From positions 41,717,391 through 41,781,390 of the forward strand of contig OX246744.1 in assembly GCA_945910005.1 (NCBI GenBank): a DNA stretch of 64,000 nt, in the 5' to 3' direction. Position numbers and translations under genes: made by a program. The stretch is from Isoperla grammatica (taxonomy: Eukaryota > Arthropoda > Insecta > Plecoptera > Perlodidae). This document shows positions 30,714-40,402 of the stretch, piece by piece. Position 1 is the stretch's first letter, and each line of letters opens with the position of its first letter. A model generated the notes under the pieces. That model did not search any database. It had not been told where the DNA came from and saw only the letters and a list, made by a program, of their open reading frames with translations.

Positions 30714-33300
30714 ATGACAGAAACAATCCTTCCTCTGAATGCACCAATTCTTGCAGAACAGAGGGCTCGAAGTTAGAAGGTCCTTGCATCGAGGACAGGG
30801 AGGGGTGTTTTTAGGCGGGGTGCAATACTGCCACCATAGCCACCACTCCCACCAGCCACTCCCAGAGCCCCAAGACGAACCAGGGCCCCAAGACGGACCA
30901 GAGCCCCAAGGCGAACCAGAGCCCCAAGGCGAACTTCCGCCCCCATGCGGACTAGGGTCCCAAGAGAAAGGGCGGCCCATGGCACTCGGCGCTGGGTCGC
31001 GACCACCTCCCCACCAGTCATCTCGCTTTCTCCGCACAGACGAGTCAGCCACGTCAGCAGCCACGTCAGCAGCCACGTCAGCAGCCACGTCAGCAGCCAC
31101 GTCAGCAGCCACGTCATCAGCTACGTCATCAACCGACGTCGAGTCTTCCTCGCAGCGAACCTAACAAGACAAATATCATAAGCAAAGTTGCCAGAGAAGA
31201 GAAATTGTAAATTCTGTTGCAAAAAAGTCGTCAAAGTAGTATGTACTGTATGGTTTTATTGACAATTCAAAACTGAATGGATTGAAACAGGTAAGTATTT
31301 TTCTGATTATTGAGTAAGAAAATTATAAGAAAGTGAAATTTTGTAAAAGTCCCAGGTACTAACTAAATCAATGCAGAAGGTCCCAGGTTCAAATTCCGTT
31401 TTAGACAGAAACTTTTTAACTTCTATTGAAGATTCAGTTCCATTGTTTTTTTAGGAATAAAGCCGCATTCATATAAATGACTATTGATTATTGACTATTG
31501 ACGATTGACTATTGATTATTGACTACCCAAAGAAAGATATGAACACTACACAACTAAGTTCTTTGACACGTATGATCTGCCACCTAGAACAAATGAATCG
31601 AACTGATTGACAAACAACGAGCTGTCAAAATAATAAAATTGCAACATTATGAAGAAAACGAGGTATGGCGATAGTAACTGTTCACCAGTTAAAACGTTTA
31701 ATGATGGGCAACCAAGTTGTGAACGTTTTGTATGTTTCATGTTTGTTTTGAAGATTTGTTTTCAAAATAAGAATATTTTATTGTTTGACAGCTTCATAAA
31801 AATAATAAATAAATAATATTCGCCGGAAATAGTCAAAAACAAATATACACTTGACAGTAATTGAGTAGTGGTATTGACTTCCGTTGCTCCACATTCGTAG
31901 GCTGTACGCGAACGTTCTGATTGGTTGTGACTATGACTTTGAGATATTTTCAATTCGTTAGTCAATAGTCAATAATCAAAAGTTAAAAGTAAAGTTGTGT
32001 GAACGTCAGCACGTATACGCCTATGGTTCAATTCCCTTAATCTATAGTCAATAGTCAACAGTCAATAGTCAATAGTCAATAGTCATTTGTGTGAACGCGG
32101 CTTTAGTAAACTGTGACTTTGGAGCCGTCCTAGCAACCAAGCACTATAAATTCAAAGTTGTTCTGAATTGGTCTTGTTGATTCTGGCATTTGTCCACAAG
32201 TGTTTGCACTGTCCAATCACTGATTTATGTGTTTCATATTTGAATTATTGATCTTTGATTGGTTATCGGTTGCTCTCTCGTCGATGGTGTTCGGAGCCTA
32301 CAGGGTTGTTTTAGTCACTTTAAATTTAAGTCCCTCACTGAAAATCAGTTTCGTTATTGAGTGGGTAGAATTTATTAATTTATGTATTTTATAATGGTCA
32401 CACTCAACCATACAATATAGAAGCTACCAACATAAAAATTAACTAGCAATGAAAAATAAAAAATAAACGTATTTTTTCATAAATTGAAAATAACATTTTT
32501 TCATTAGTTGATAAAAGGTTTTATTACAATCCAAAATAGGTAAAAAAAGGGAATATTCCTGTTAATTTGTTTCGTGTTTACCAAATTAATGACGATGTAA
32601 TGAAGTCAAAAATATTTCATTTTCCCATTTTCGTAAATATTTTTAGCCAAGAAAGTAAGCTGAAAATTTCACAAATAATTATGGAGGGAAAAACAGTTCA
32701 TGACGTCAGAACTGACTTATATCAATCAGCCTATCACGCAAAGATAATCAAAGATCGTATTTATGCCGAATATCTCTCTAAAATGAGTGTATTTACTATT
32801 TATATTGTTATTCGGTTCCAAAATGAATAATAATCGTGCCCAGCAATTAATTTACACCACTGGTATGATTATCTGTAATAATGTAGGTAACATTATTTCA
32901 GTGTTTGATAGTAATTTTGTTGAGAGTTCGAACAACAATGAATACGTTGTTTTTTCGGTAATTGTGTAGTGTTGCAAGAGATTGATTGGCAAATTCATTC
33001 ATAAACAGTAATGTTTAGTCAGTTATGACGTAACCATCTGTTTCACGATACAAGTCCGGGAAAGGCAACATGTCAAACTTTGTAACGTTATAAAAATCGA
33101 ACTGTGACATTTTGAAATAGGAAAAGTATGTTGCCAGTATTTGTTGACAAGGGCCTGTCTATTTCAAATGATCGAACTAATATTGAAATGTGGAATATTC
33201 CCTTATATAAAAAAAGTGTTTCTAAAAGAACTCTGCTAATACTCACCATCAGCACGACAGCTACTAGAGGCACCAGGCCCCACGCCCACAGAAGTCTCAT
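30711..33300 (-). CDS. Secreted Gly/Ser/Trp-rich, seven-Cys peptide precursor, copy D
   Basis: Exon 1 (33247-33300) encodes MRLLWAWGLVPLVAVVLM, donor GTGAGT. The 2,086-bp phase-0 intron (31161-33246) ends TTGTTAG. Exon 2 is 30711-31160. The 167-aa precursor has a signal, acidic DVAA repeats (about 30-56), an excellent furin site RRKR at 61-64, and a mature part of 103 aa starting DDWWGGG. A GSSPWGSG-type Gly/Ser/Pro/Trp block follows, then an extreme WWEWWLWW cluster, and the cysteine domain (131-167) that differs from copy C by only one residue (T/S). The intron holds a zinc-finger-like exon fragment and a SINE split by a TIR element. The invariant cysteine domain beside an unrelated-looking middle region suggests different constraints on the two parts. 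Confidence 0.8.
31186..31290 (+). pseudogene. Zinc-finger-like exon fragment in copy D intron
   Basis: Plus-strand match to the minus-strand exon piece at 594-718, again followed by donor GTAAGT (31291). It has a one-base insertion and an in-frame stop, so it is decayed. Confidence 0.55.
31365..32371 (+). mobile_element. tRNA-Gly-type SINE interrupted by a TIR element
   Basis: Head and 5' body at 31365-31459, 3' body at 32104-32371 (GCCGTCCTAGCAACCAAGCA to GAGTGGGTAGA). The element at 31460-32103 lies between them. Confidence 0.75.
31460..32103. mobile_element. TIR element inserted in the SINE, TA target
   Basis: AAGCCGC(A/G)TTCA and complement at the ends, flanked by TA on both sides. Subterminal arrays of GACTATTGACTATT on the left and its complement on the right form long arms. 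The interior holds an old copy of the 300-bp MITE family (31580-31790). Confidence 0.75.
32372..33246. other. Copy D intron 5' part, no gene seen
   Basis: AT-rich intronic sequence. An inverted pair is visible: AAAATGTCACAGTTCGATTT-type sequence and GGAATATTCC near 32540 and 33195. Open frames are short and without recognisable domains. Confidence 0.5.
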
Positions 33301-33386
33301 GACGTATAACTGACTATTCAGTATCTTCAGATACTTCTATCTTTGAAACCGTTGAATGAAGTGACTTTTCATCCACACAATCGAGG

Positions 33387-33394
33387 CTTTTATA
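33387..33394 (-). promoter_or_regulatory. TATA box, copy D
   Basis: TATAAAAG on the minus strand, 87 bp upstream of the copy D start codon. Confidence 0.75.
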
Positions 33395-34080
33395 CAACTA
33401 TTAGGCCTATTGGTACACTATAAATGCACGATTTCCCAATTTATATTTCATTAGCATAATTCAAATGAAATCGATTTCGATAACAATAAGTTATTTTTAA
33501 AACAATCACGTTTATTGCCTAAGATCTTAATACAATTACCAATATTTGGGTGCAATGACGATGTAGATCTACGAATTCAATGAAATTACAGTAAATATAA
33601 GCATGACTATAGGACAATTAGCAAGACTTTCAATAATATTTAGTGTTTGCTGTAATGCTGGTTGTTTTATGTGAAACTACTTCGTTGGAAGTTACGACAT
33701 AAAAATTTTCGAAGTATCGTTATCAGTCCTTATTATTGAAACTAACACAGTCTGAGATTATGTGGCGGTCACGTTTTGACTTGTTTATTGTTGATATTGT
33801 CTTGTTCACTACAATAAACTCTACAATATACCGTGCGCTCAGAACACGTCCGCCGTCTTCTGGCCAACTGACGTGAGGAACTCTAGTCCAGGCACAACGT
33901 AACGGAGCAACAGTGACGCTACACCGGAATGTTCAACACGGGGGCCTAAACGTCCTACGACCAAATGGGGCGTCCCATTGGGCGAGACCGGCAACCTTGT
34001 CCAAAGAAAAAAAGAAAAGACGTCACAAAGACTAAAAACCTGGTCTGGTGAAAGTGGATCGTCGTCCGGGAACGGCTCGG
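33395..34080. other. Copy D upstream region, no gene seen
   Basis: To about 33790 it resembles the region upstream of copy C. Beyond that the base composition becomes GC-richer. No supported gene. Confidence 0.5.
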
Positions 34081-34235
34081 CCTGCAGGGCGATTCTGTAT
34101 GGGCGACGATACATTTATCAGCGGTTTTAGTCGTTACTGAAGGCGAATGCAAGGCGGTGATTGGCTCATCGCCATGTTCTAACAACTGAAACCAGTGATA
34201 AACGTATCGTCGCCCATACAGAATCGCCCTGCAGG
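34081..34235. mobile_element. Small palindromic MITE
   Basis: CCTGCAGGGCGATTCTGTAT and its complement at the two ends, arms of more than 40 bp, 155 bp in total. Both arms include GGGCGACGATAC. Confidence 0.85.
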
Positions 34236-34475
34236 AGTCGGTCTAACCTGCCGCCACGACCGCGAAGACGATATCCAAGTGTCACCCTCGGCAACCTCGT
34301 GGTCCGCAGTATTTTAGCCCTAGGCTAATTCGACGCCCCTCCACAGGATGGAAGATGAAACGCCTGGCGCGCGTATCTCCCTTGGCAGGAACCCAAATCC
34401 AAACGCTTGGGAAAACTCGGCAAACCAACCGTGACCACCTGGCAACACCTCGGGAAACGCCCCCTGCAAGTGCCC

Positions 34476-35141
34476 GGTTCCCAAGCTCTTACGCTGAACG
34501 TTGACGTTAGACGTTAACCATTCGTAGCCATTTGCGTCAACACTGGCCCCGCCTCTTAGACGGTCGTCGAGAATAGATTCTATTTCTATTTTGTACGTCC
34601 AGCGTTCGACGTTACTGACGCTCACAGCCTTCCGCATTGCGTATTTACACGACAAATTTGGTTTAGCAAGCTGTGTCCCCATTCGCTTCCGAGCCTATGT
34701 GAACATGTCGTCTGGCGACTCGTTTTTGGAGTATTGAATTTCAGAAATTGAGAAAAACCCAGCCCTGTACGATGTTAGATCAGCAGAATACCCACATTTG
34801 GTCACTAAGTGTTCCGGCTCTGGCTACTAGCAACACCAAAAGACAACCATGAAACAAATGAATTTAATCGATGGACAAACAACAAGCTGTCAAAAAATAA
34901 TTTCTTCTGATTTTGGAAACCTGTACAGAATGAACTTTCTCGTACTTCTTCTAAGAACCATTTTCTCGTAGTCAATCCACAACCAGCTGTCAACTGTCAC
35001 TATCAGCTGTCACACGGCAACAACATTGTCAACGTAGGCCTACGCTGAACGTTAAAACGTCGAGTATGTGAATGCCCATGTAACGCCAGCGCCAACGTTC
35101 GGCGTTGACGCTGGGCGTTGACGGCCGACGTCTTGGGAACC
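34476..35141. mobile_element. GGTTCCCAAG-ended TIR element
   Basis: GGTTCCCAAG at the left and CTTGGGAACC at the right. Subterminal ACGTT-rich repeats (ACGCTGAACGTTGACGTTAG; GCGTTGACGCTGGGCGTTGA). A partial copy of the 300-bp TA-type MITE (34820-34922) is nested inside. Confidence 0.7.
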
Positions 35142-35254
35142 CGCCACGTCTGTCGTGTGTCGCAAGCCTCTCTTAGGGGGCATTCCGTAACTCGCCGACA
35201 CAGCGCCACAGCGCGCTGAGACCATTCCGAAACTAGCTGAGAGTGCTACGCCGA

Positions 35255-35744
35255 GGGTGCTTACGGAAACCTCTCGAGTTGAAGAGATCGGATGGATCTG
35301 GTCACGTGATGGATTTGATCAGATTCCCTGGATCTCATGTCTGTTTCCGAACGAAAAGTTGTAGTTGTTTATAAATCTAAATATAATTATAAATCGTGCT
35401 TCCGAAATTAATCTTATTTAATTTACTTTCTACATGAAATACATCGAAATGTTCTTGAATGTCTTCAAATAATTCTTCAATCCCACAAATCCCACAATGC
35501 GTCGTCCATGATGGCAATACAGCCTATAGTTTATAGGCGTTAATTTTGAAAAGGCGGTGAAACAGGCTGTGGTGCGAGATCCAACCCAAGAGATCCTTCT
35601 TTTAGCGGGATCCCTAAGATCGGATCGGATCACTTGATCGGAATGATCCGTGAAGGTTTTCGAACAGAGGTTCTTGCAATCTTGCATGTTTCCGAACGAA
35701 CAGATCCGTTCGGTTCAACCAGATCAGGGTTTCCGTAAGCACCC
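35255..35744. mobile_element. GGGTGCTTACGGAAAC-ended MITE
   Basis: GGGTGCTTACGGAAACC left end and its complement GGTTTCCGTAAGCACCC-type right end, with GATC-rich arms. It appears to sit inside a larger element whose flanks contain ATTCCGAAACTAGC and AGTCCGAAACTCGCC. Confidence 0.75.
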
Positions 35745-35944
35745 CGAGTAGTCCGAAACTCGCCGAGAGAGCTGTCTCAGCGCGCTGTGAACGCTGGAGG
35801 TTTTTAGCTCGGCGTTCTCAGTGTTTTAGGGGATTGTGGGTATTCAATATGGCGAAAACTGAAATCACAATTCAGGTGGTCCGTGTTGCGGGATAAGCGC
35901 TCAAAATTGAGTGCACCGTTCAACACAACCTGCAACTTGGGAGT

Positions 35945-36291
35945 TTATTTGTTTATTTTAAAGTGAGCTATGACATGACAAAGCCATAAGCAGTTGCTTT
36001 CTGGGTGAAATAGGCGGTCTCCTAGTAGATTTATCATAATTGCCGATAGCGGGGGCATGATCGATAACACATGTTCAAAAGTGGGCGCACTTAACCTAAA
36101 ATTCTGTTTAAAAGTAGTCGCCGAGTGTAAAAATACCACATATTCAACAAAATTAACGTTGCATGGATGTGAACATCTTGATCTAATGCTCTATAATTGA
36201 AAATAATGTTGAAAGCTTCTTCATCGTCGTCAGAGCTAGGATTATCGATTATAGCCTGAACTGTCATACTGACAACTCTAGGGTCAGCCAT
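35945..36291 (-). pseudogene. PIF/Harbinger-like transposase N-terminal relic
   Basis: Two overlapping frames on the minus strand read MADPRVVSM... DNPSSDDDEEAFN ... RRLLLNRILG and, after a frame change, FKQNFRLSAPTFEHVLSIM. An Arg-rich helix followed by F-(K/R)-x-x-F-R-(M/L)-S-x-x-x-F is typical of the N-terminus of Harbinger-type (HARBI1-like) transposases. No catalytic DDE part is seen. I infer a decayed fragment. Confidence 0.5.
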
Positions 36292-36886
36292 TTATCATAG
36301 TGCTGAACCCGTTCCGAAACCTGGAGCAAAACCACACGCTTCACTGCGCTAACACGCGCTGTGGCGGAGAGCGAAGCGATATATCTAGACGGCCTTGGCT
36401 GTGGCCACAGCGTTCTCAGCGAGTTTCGGGATGCGCCCTTAGTTCGACGATCGTCACCCAACGGTTGCGCTGCACACCAGCCGTCGACGCACCGAGCGGC
36501 CGAACGTAGAACTACGTCCCTCAGGGTAGGCGCGCGGCCTTCAAACACGGAGTTGCCACGGAACCAGCGGAAGCCAACACATCTTGCAATGTAGCGAACA
36601 GTTCATCGACGTGTGGTCGCACGTCGTGAACGGGGCGTCACAATGATAATGACTGAACATAAATAGGAGTGTTCAGGAGTACTTATCAGCCGCAGCCTCA
36701 GCCTTCTCTCCGGTATAGGGTGAGTCAGGCCAGGTAGGGGGTGTGTGCGGGATGCGCCAGCTCTTTAGAACCGTCCCCAGGCGTCCGTCCGTCACGCCAG
36801 GAATCAGCAGCCGTCGTAGTCGTCCCTCGTAGTTCCGGTTAATGTTCCGAGTATCGGTACAACAGTCAATCTCCTGTAGCAACTAT
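36292..36886. other. GC-rich element-like sequence, no gene seen
   Basis: Likely the remaining flank of the decayed Harbinger-type element (CGTTCCGAAACCTGGAGCAA). No supported gene. Confidence 0.4.
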
Positions 36887-37230
36887 GACTACGTATATCA
36901 CGCAAGTTTAAGGCGCCTAGGATGAAGGCGCCTTGGTTCCAATCTGTTGCAAAGTGTGGTATGGTCGTCGAATTTACCTCAAGACGGTGGCGATCCAACT
37001 CGCTTGGGCAAGCGAGTTGGAAGTTAGAATTCAGTTTGATTTCAGTGATATACACGTCAAAGCGGCTCCGCGATGCACGGCCTGTGTTGTGATTGGCTGA
37101 ATTCGCAGCCGGTGTAGATAAGGGCACTTCAGATTGATGTGATATACGGAGCAGATTCCTCACTCATCTACCGATTGAAAGCAAGGCACCTTCATCCCAA
37201 GCGCGTTAGAATTGCGTGATATACGTAGTC
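36887..37230. mobile_element. ACTACGTATATCACGCAA-ended MITE
   Basis: ACTACGTATATCACGCAA at the left and its complement at the right, 344 bp. Arms continue imperfectly (AAGGCGCC / GGCACCTT). A local palindrome AACTCGCTTGGGCAAGCGAG lies near 36988-37018. Confidence 0.8.
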
Positions 37231-37311
37231 TTTGATAGTGTTCGTTCAAGGAATACTTCCGTCCAAGACGCTAGTGCAGACAATGTTAGCCAAACTGTCA
37301 CAACAGTCTTA

Positions 37312-38567
37312 GGGTGTGTTCCAACTTATTTTCGCCTGCTAACCACTAACCACTAACCTGCTATACACTAAACGCTAACAGTTTTGGGCACGCTACCTAG
37401 TATGCTTATACAAAGTCTATTGTTATTAATCATCTAATGTAAATAAATACGATAATAATACTTCCACTCACTGGTTGGGTATTTTCCTAACCTAAAAGTA
37501 TCGGCTGTAATGGCTGGTATCCAGTGGCGTAAAGGAGACCCCCGCCGCCCCCGCGAAGCGGGGGGGCCCGCTGTGTAGGGGGGCCCGGCTCGCCAGACAT
37601 ACAGATCTTATTTTTTCGTCATAAAATTTCAAATGTTGTCAACTTGGATCTGTTCTTCTCCGGGGCCATACGGGGGAAGAAGTTAGAGGAATGGGACAAT
37701 TTTGAAGGAATATATTTAAAAACGCTTATGGGTGGAATTATTGTAAAACGTAAAATTTAATAATTTTAAAATAATTAATATTATTATTATTAATATAATT
37801 AATAATTATTCGTAATTTTTTTCAGCTATAAATTGTTTTTGATAATGGCTGTTACTGCATGAAAACCGTCATAAAACTCGCTGTAAAACTCTAACGGAAA
37901 TTCGCTCGAATGGCTGGGACATGGCCCCAGGTCCTGTGCGGTGTCCACCAGTGAAGAGCTTACCCTACGTGGAATTTCACCGCACGGCCAAATACTACCA
38001 CGGGCCCGGACGGGGATCTTGTATCATTGTCCCGATTCTGAAGCGTGTTTACACTTTACAGACGTGTAAAACGTCACATATGAAGAAAAAAGTTCGCCTT
38101 CGGCGAATTGACCTCCGCCGGCTGTGACTTTCGCCCCAGACCCCCTTCTTGCTTAGGATGTTCAACCCTCCCCTCCCCCACAGTAAATTCCTCGATACGC
38201 CGCTGGCCCTTATGCTATTTCTTATTATTCTGGTCACAGTAGCAACATACCGAAAAGTAATTTTCAGATTTTAAAATAACACATATTTGAGGATGAGCAA
38301 ACACTATTTGAGTAGCAGCACTGCAACATGCCTCAAGACTAGGGTTGCCATATTACCTGGATAGAAATTCGGGACATATATAGGAAATGAGGGCACAACA
38401 AGGGTCTGGGGCAAAGCCCCAGCCACCGGAGGCGAAACATTTTTAGGGCACTTATTCACCGTAAGTTCCCAGAAAACGACGATTAAGCAATATATTTTCA
38501 ATATCTGTAGTAATGAATAAACATGCAATTGCACGACAAAAGCTGTGGCGCGCCACATTTGAACCGT

Positions 38568-38601
<34 letters not shown>

Positions 38602-39183
38602 CGGTTTTGAAACAATAACAAGTATGAGTATAGGACTAGGATTTTGAAATCGGGGTATTTCCGAATTTCCGAGACACGAAAAATACAGAGATCAAAATCG
38701 GGACAATCCCGATGTTTCGGGACGTATGGCAACCCTACTCAAGACAGTCTTAAAGCTCTCTCAGTATACTCAATATAGAGTGTGAACTGTGAGCAGGCCA
38801 AGCAGTTGAACACGGACGGGCTTGCCAGTCATAAGAATGCTAGACGCCGAAACCCCTTCTTGTGATAATACTAATTTAGGATGACTGTGTGGGGGTATTA
38901 GATCTCAAGTTAAAATGTATTTCGTTGTGTTAACCCCATATAGGGGGCCCGAAACTATTCTTGCGGGGGGGCCCGGGCAATTTCCGTTACGCCACTGCTG
39001 GTATCAACCATCTTGGTTAAGTGGGTTAATTGGTGTCGTAGTGTACACTTTCGGCCACAACCCACTACCCACTAACCACTAGCCAAATAAGAAGCATTGG
39101 CCGCCTGCTTGTGACGTCACTTCCTTTCTATTAGTATAACTAAGCTTAGACCACTACGAAAAACGTCAAGCTGGAACACACCC
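37312..39183. mobile_element. GGGTGTGTTCCA-ended element hosting a hAT insertion
   Basis: GGGTGTGTTCCAACTT left end, and AAGCTGGAACACACCC-type right end (nearly complementary), with TTA / TCA flanks. CCACTAACCACTA blocks lie inside each end. The hAT element 37522-38997 splits it. Confidence 0.75.
37522..38997. mobile_element. Non-autonomous hAT element
   Basis: CAGTGGCGTAA at the left, TTACGCCACTG at the right, and a perfect 8-bp target duplication CTGGTATC (37514-37521, 38998-39005). 1,476 bp without a transposase frame. A nested foldback near 38340-38740 is suggested by GGGTTGCCATA / TATGGCAACCC. Confidence 0.9.
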
Positions 39184-39411
39184 TCAGTAGCTCCACCGTC
39201 GACTAGGTTTCCTCTACGTGCACACGCAATCACTTCCCTCAATCGAGGTGATGCTCGGACGATCGCCCGACTACAACTGACTCGTTATCTAGGCCTATAC
39301 CTACGCCAGTCGTCTGCTTATCTCTGTGGTGAGGGGTGAGCGGGGTAGTACCGTGCGATTCAAAACTGATATCCATAACATTGTATGGTATAAACCATCG
39401 TTCCATGACAA

Positions 39412-40190
39412 GTGCAAGAGATTTTACACTGGTCATTTAACTCGTGTAAGACGCTTTGCTGCACTGGCCAGTGTAAGACCCAGTGTAGGACGGGCGAATG
39501 AAAGTACACTGAAAAATCACAAACTTTTGCTAAAAGTAAATTTTTTTTTTTTTATTTAATACTATATTTAACCAGTTTTCTCTTATAACAATTTAATTTT
39601 AAGTTCGCGCTATTATTATATGCCAAAAGAATTATTATGGTGTGTCTCAGCGCGCTTAAACTGCGTGAATTCACGCATTTAACGGGCTATAACTTCTTAT
39701 TTTTTTTGCTACATTCATCAATTTACAAATCCCTACTACTTATTTTTGTCTGGACCCAGACGTCTCGTTTTTTATGTATGTGTTTAATACAGTGAGGGGC
39801 TTAAAACATGGATCTCAAATGTTGGATACCAATAATGTTTTGGTTTTAAAAAAAAAATTAATATAAAATAATATTTAAATCTAAAAATTTGAATATATGT
39901 TTATGTAAAGGTATACAGAAAGAAATATAAGATATTTATGAAGAAAGTCTAATCAAATTTGTGTTCCAATCTCAATGCAAAAAAAAAAAAAAAAATGAAA
40001 AATGAAAAAGAAGAAGTAATTTCCCTAGCTGTCAACAATTTTGACAAATTTGTTTGTACAATTTAGAAAAACGAAAAAAAAATCTTTGTATCAAAATTTT
40101 ATTACAATTGTTCATAGTCTGTAGAAGATTACATTTTCAGTGTACCTTCCCCTTAAACATTAGGGGAAGCGGGAATATACAAAAGACCAT
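39412..40190. repeat. Dispersed repeat interrupted by an AGTACACTGAAAA-ended MITE
   Basis: Outer parts match 26736-26880. The insert (about 39502-40153) begins AGTACACTGAAAAATC and ends with near-complement GATTACATTTTCAGTGTACC. Confidence 0.65.
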
Positions 40191-40376
40191 TTTACAAAAT
40201 TTATCTAGACAGAATTAATCATGGTATCTCAGTCTTCTGTGACAACAATGCACAACAATGAAAAATGAACCTTAAACTAACATTTTAAAAGTATTTTTTA
40301 TTGTTGTGCATTGTTGTCAATGAAGATTTACAGACTATATAAGAGTCCTAGATCAATTATGAAAAATGGTTTATTG
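40183..40376. mobile_element. Short foldback MITE
   Basis: CAGTCTTCTGTGACAACAAT and complement ATTGTTGTCAATGAAGATTT around an AT core. Family of 27295-27430 and 60228-60475. It ends next to the gypsy 5' LTR. Confidence 0.7.
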
Positions 40377-40402
40377 GATAGAAGAGGATGTTAAATAATA
40401 AT

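Larger units (their letters stand above)
28880..33790. repeat. Diverged duplication, unit D
   Basis: The AT-rich flank near 28900-29760, the 15-bp minisatellite, the minus-strand two-exon gene and the region beyond its promoter (33310-33780) match unit C in order. Unit C is its closest relative beyond the promoter (compare 24600-24670 with 33730-33770). Edges are approximate because similarity fades. Confidence 0.65.

Noticed and set aside
29839..30776. MTVSLMTVSL and VRLSLVRLSL frames
   Set aside because: The 15-bp array read in other frames.
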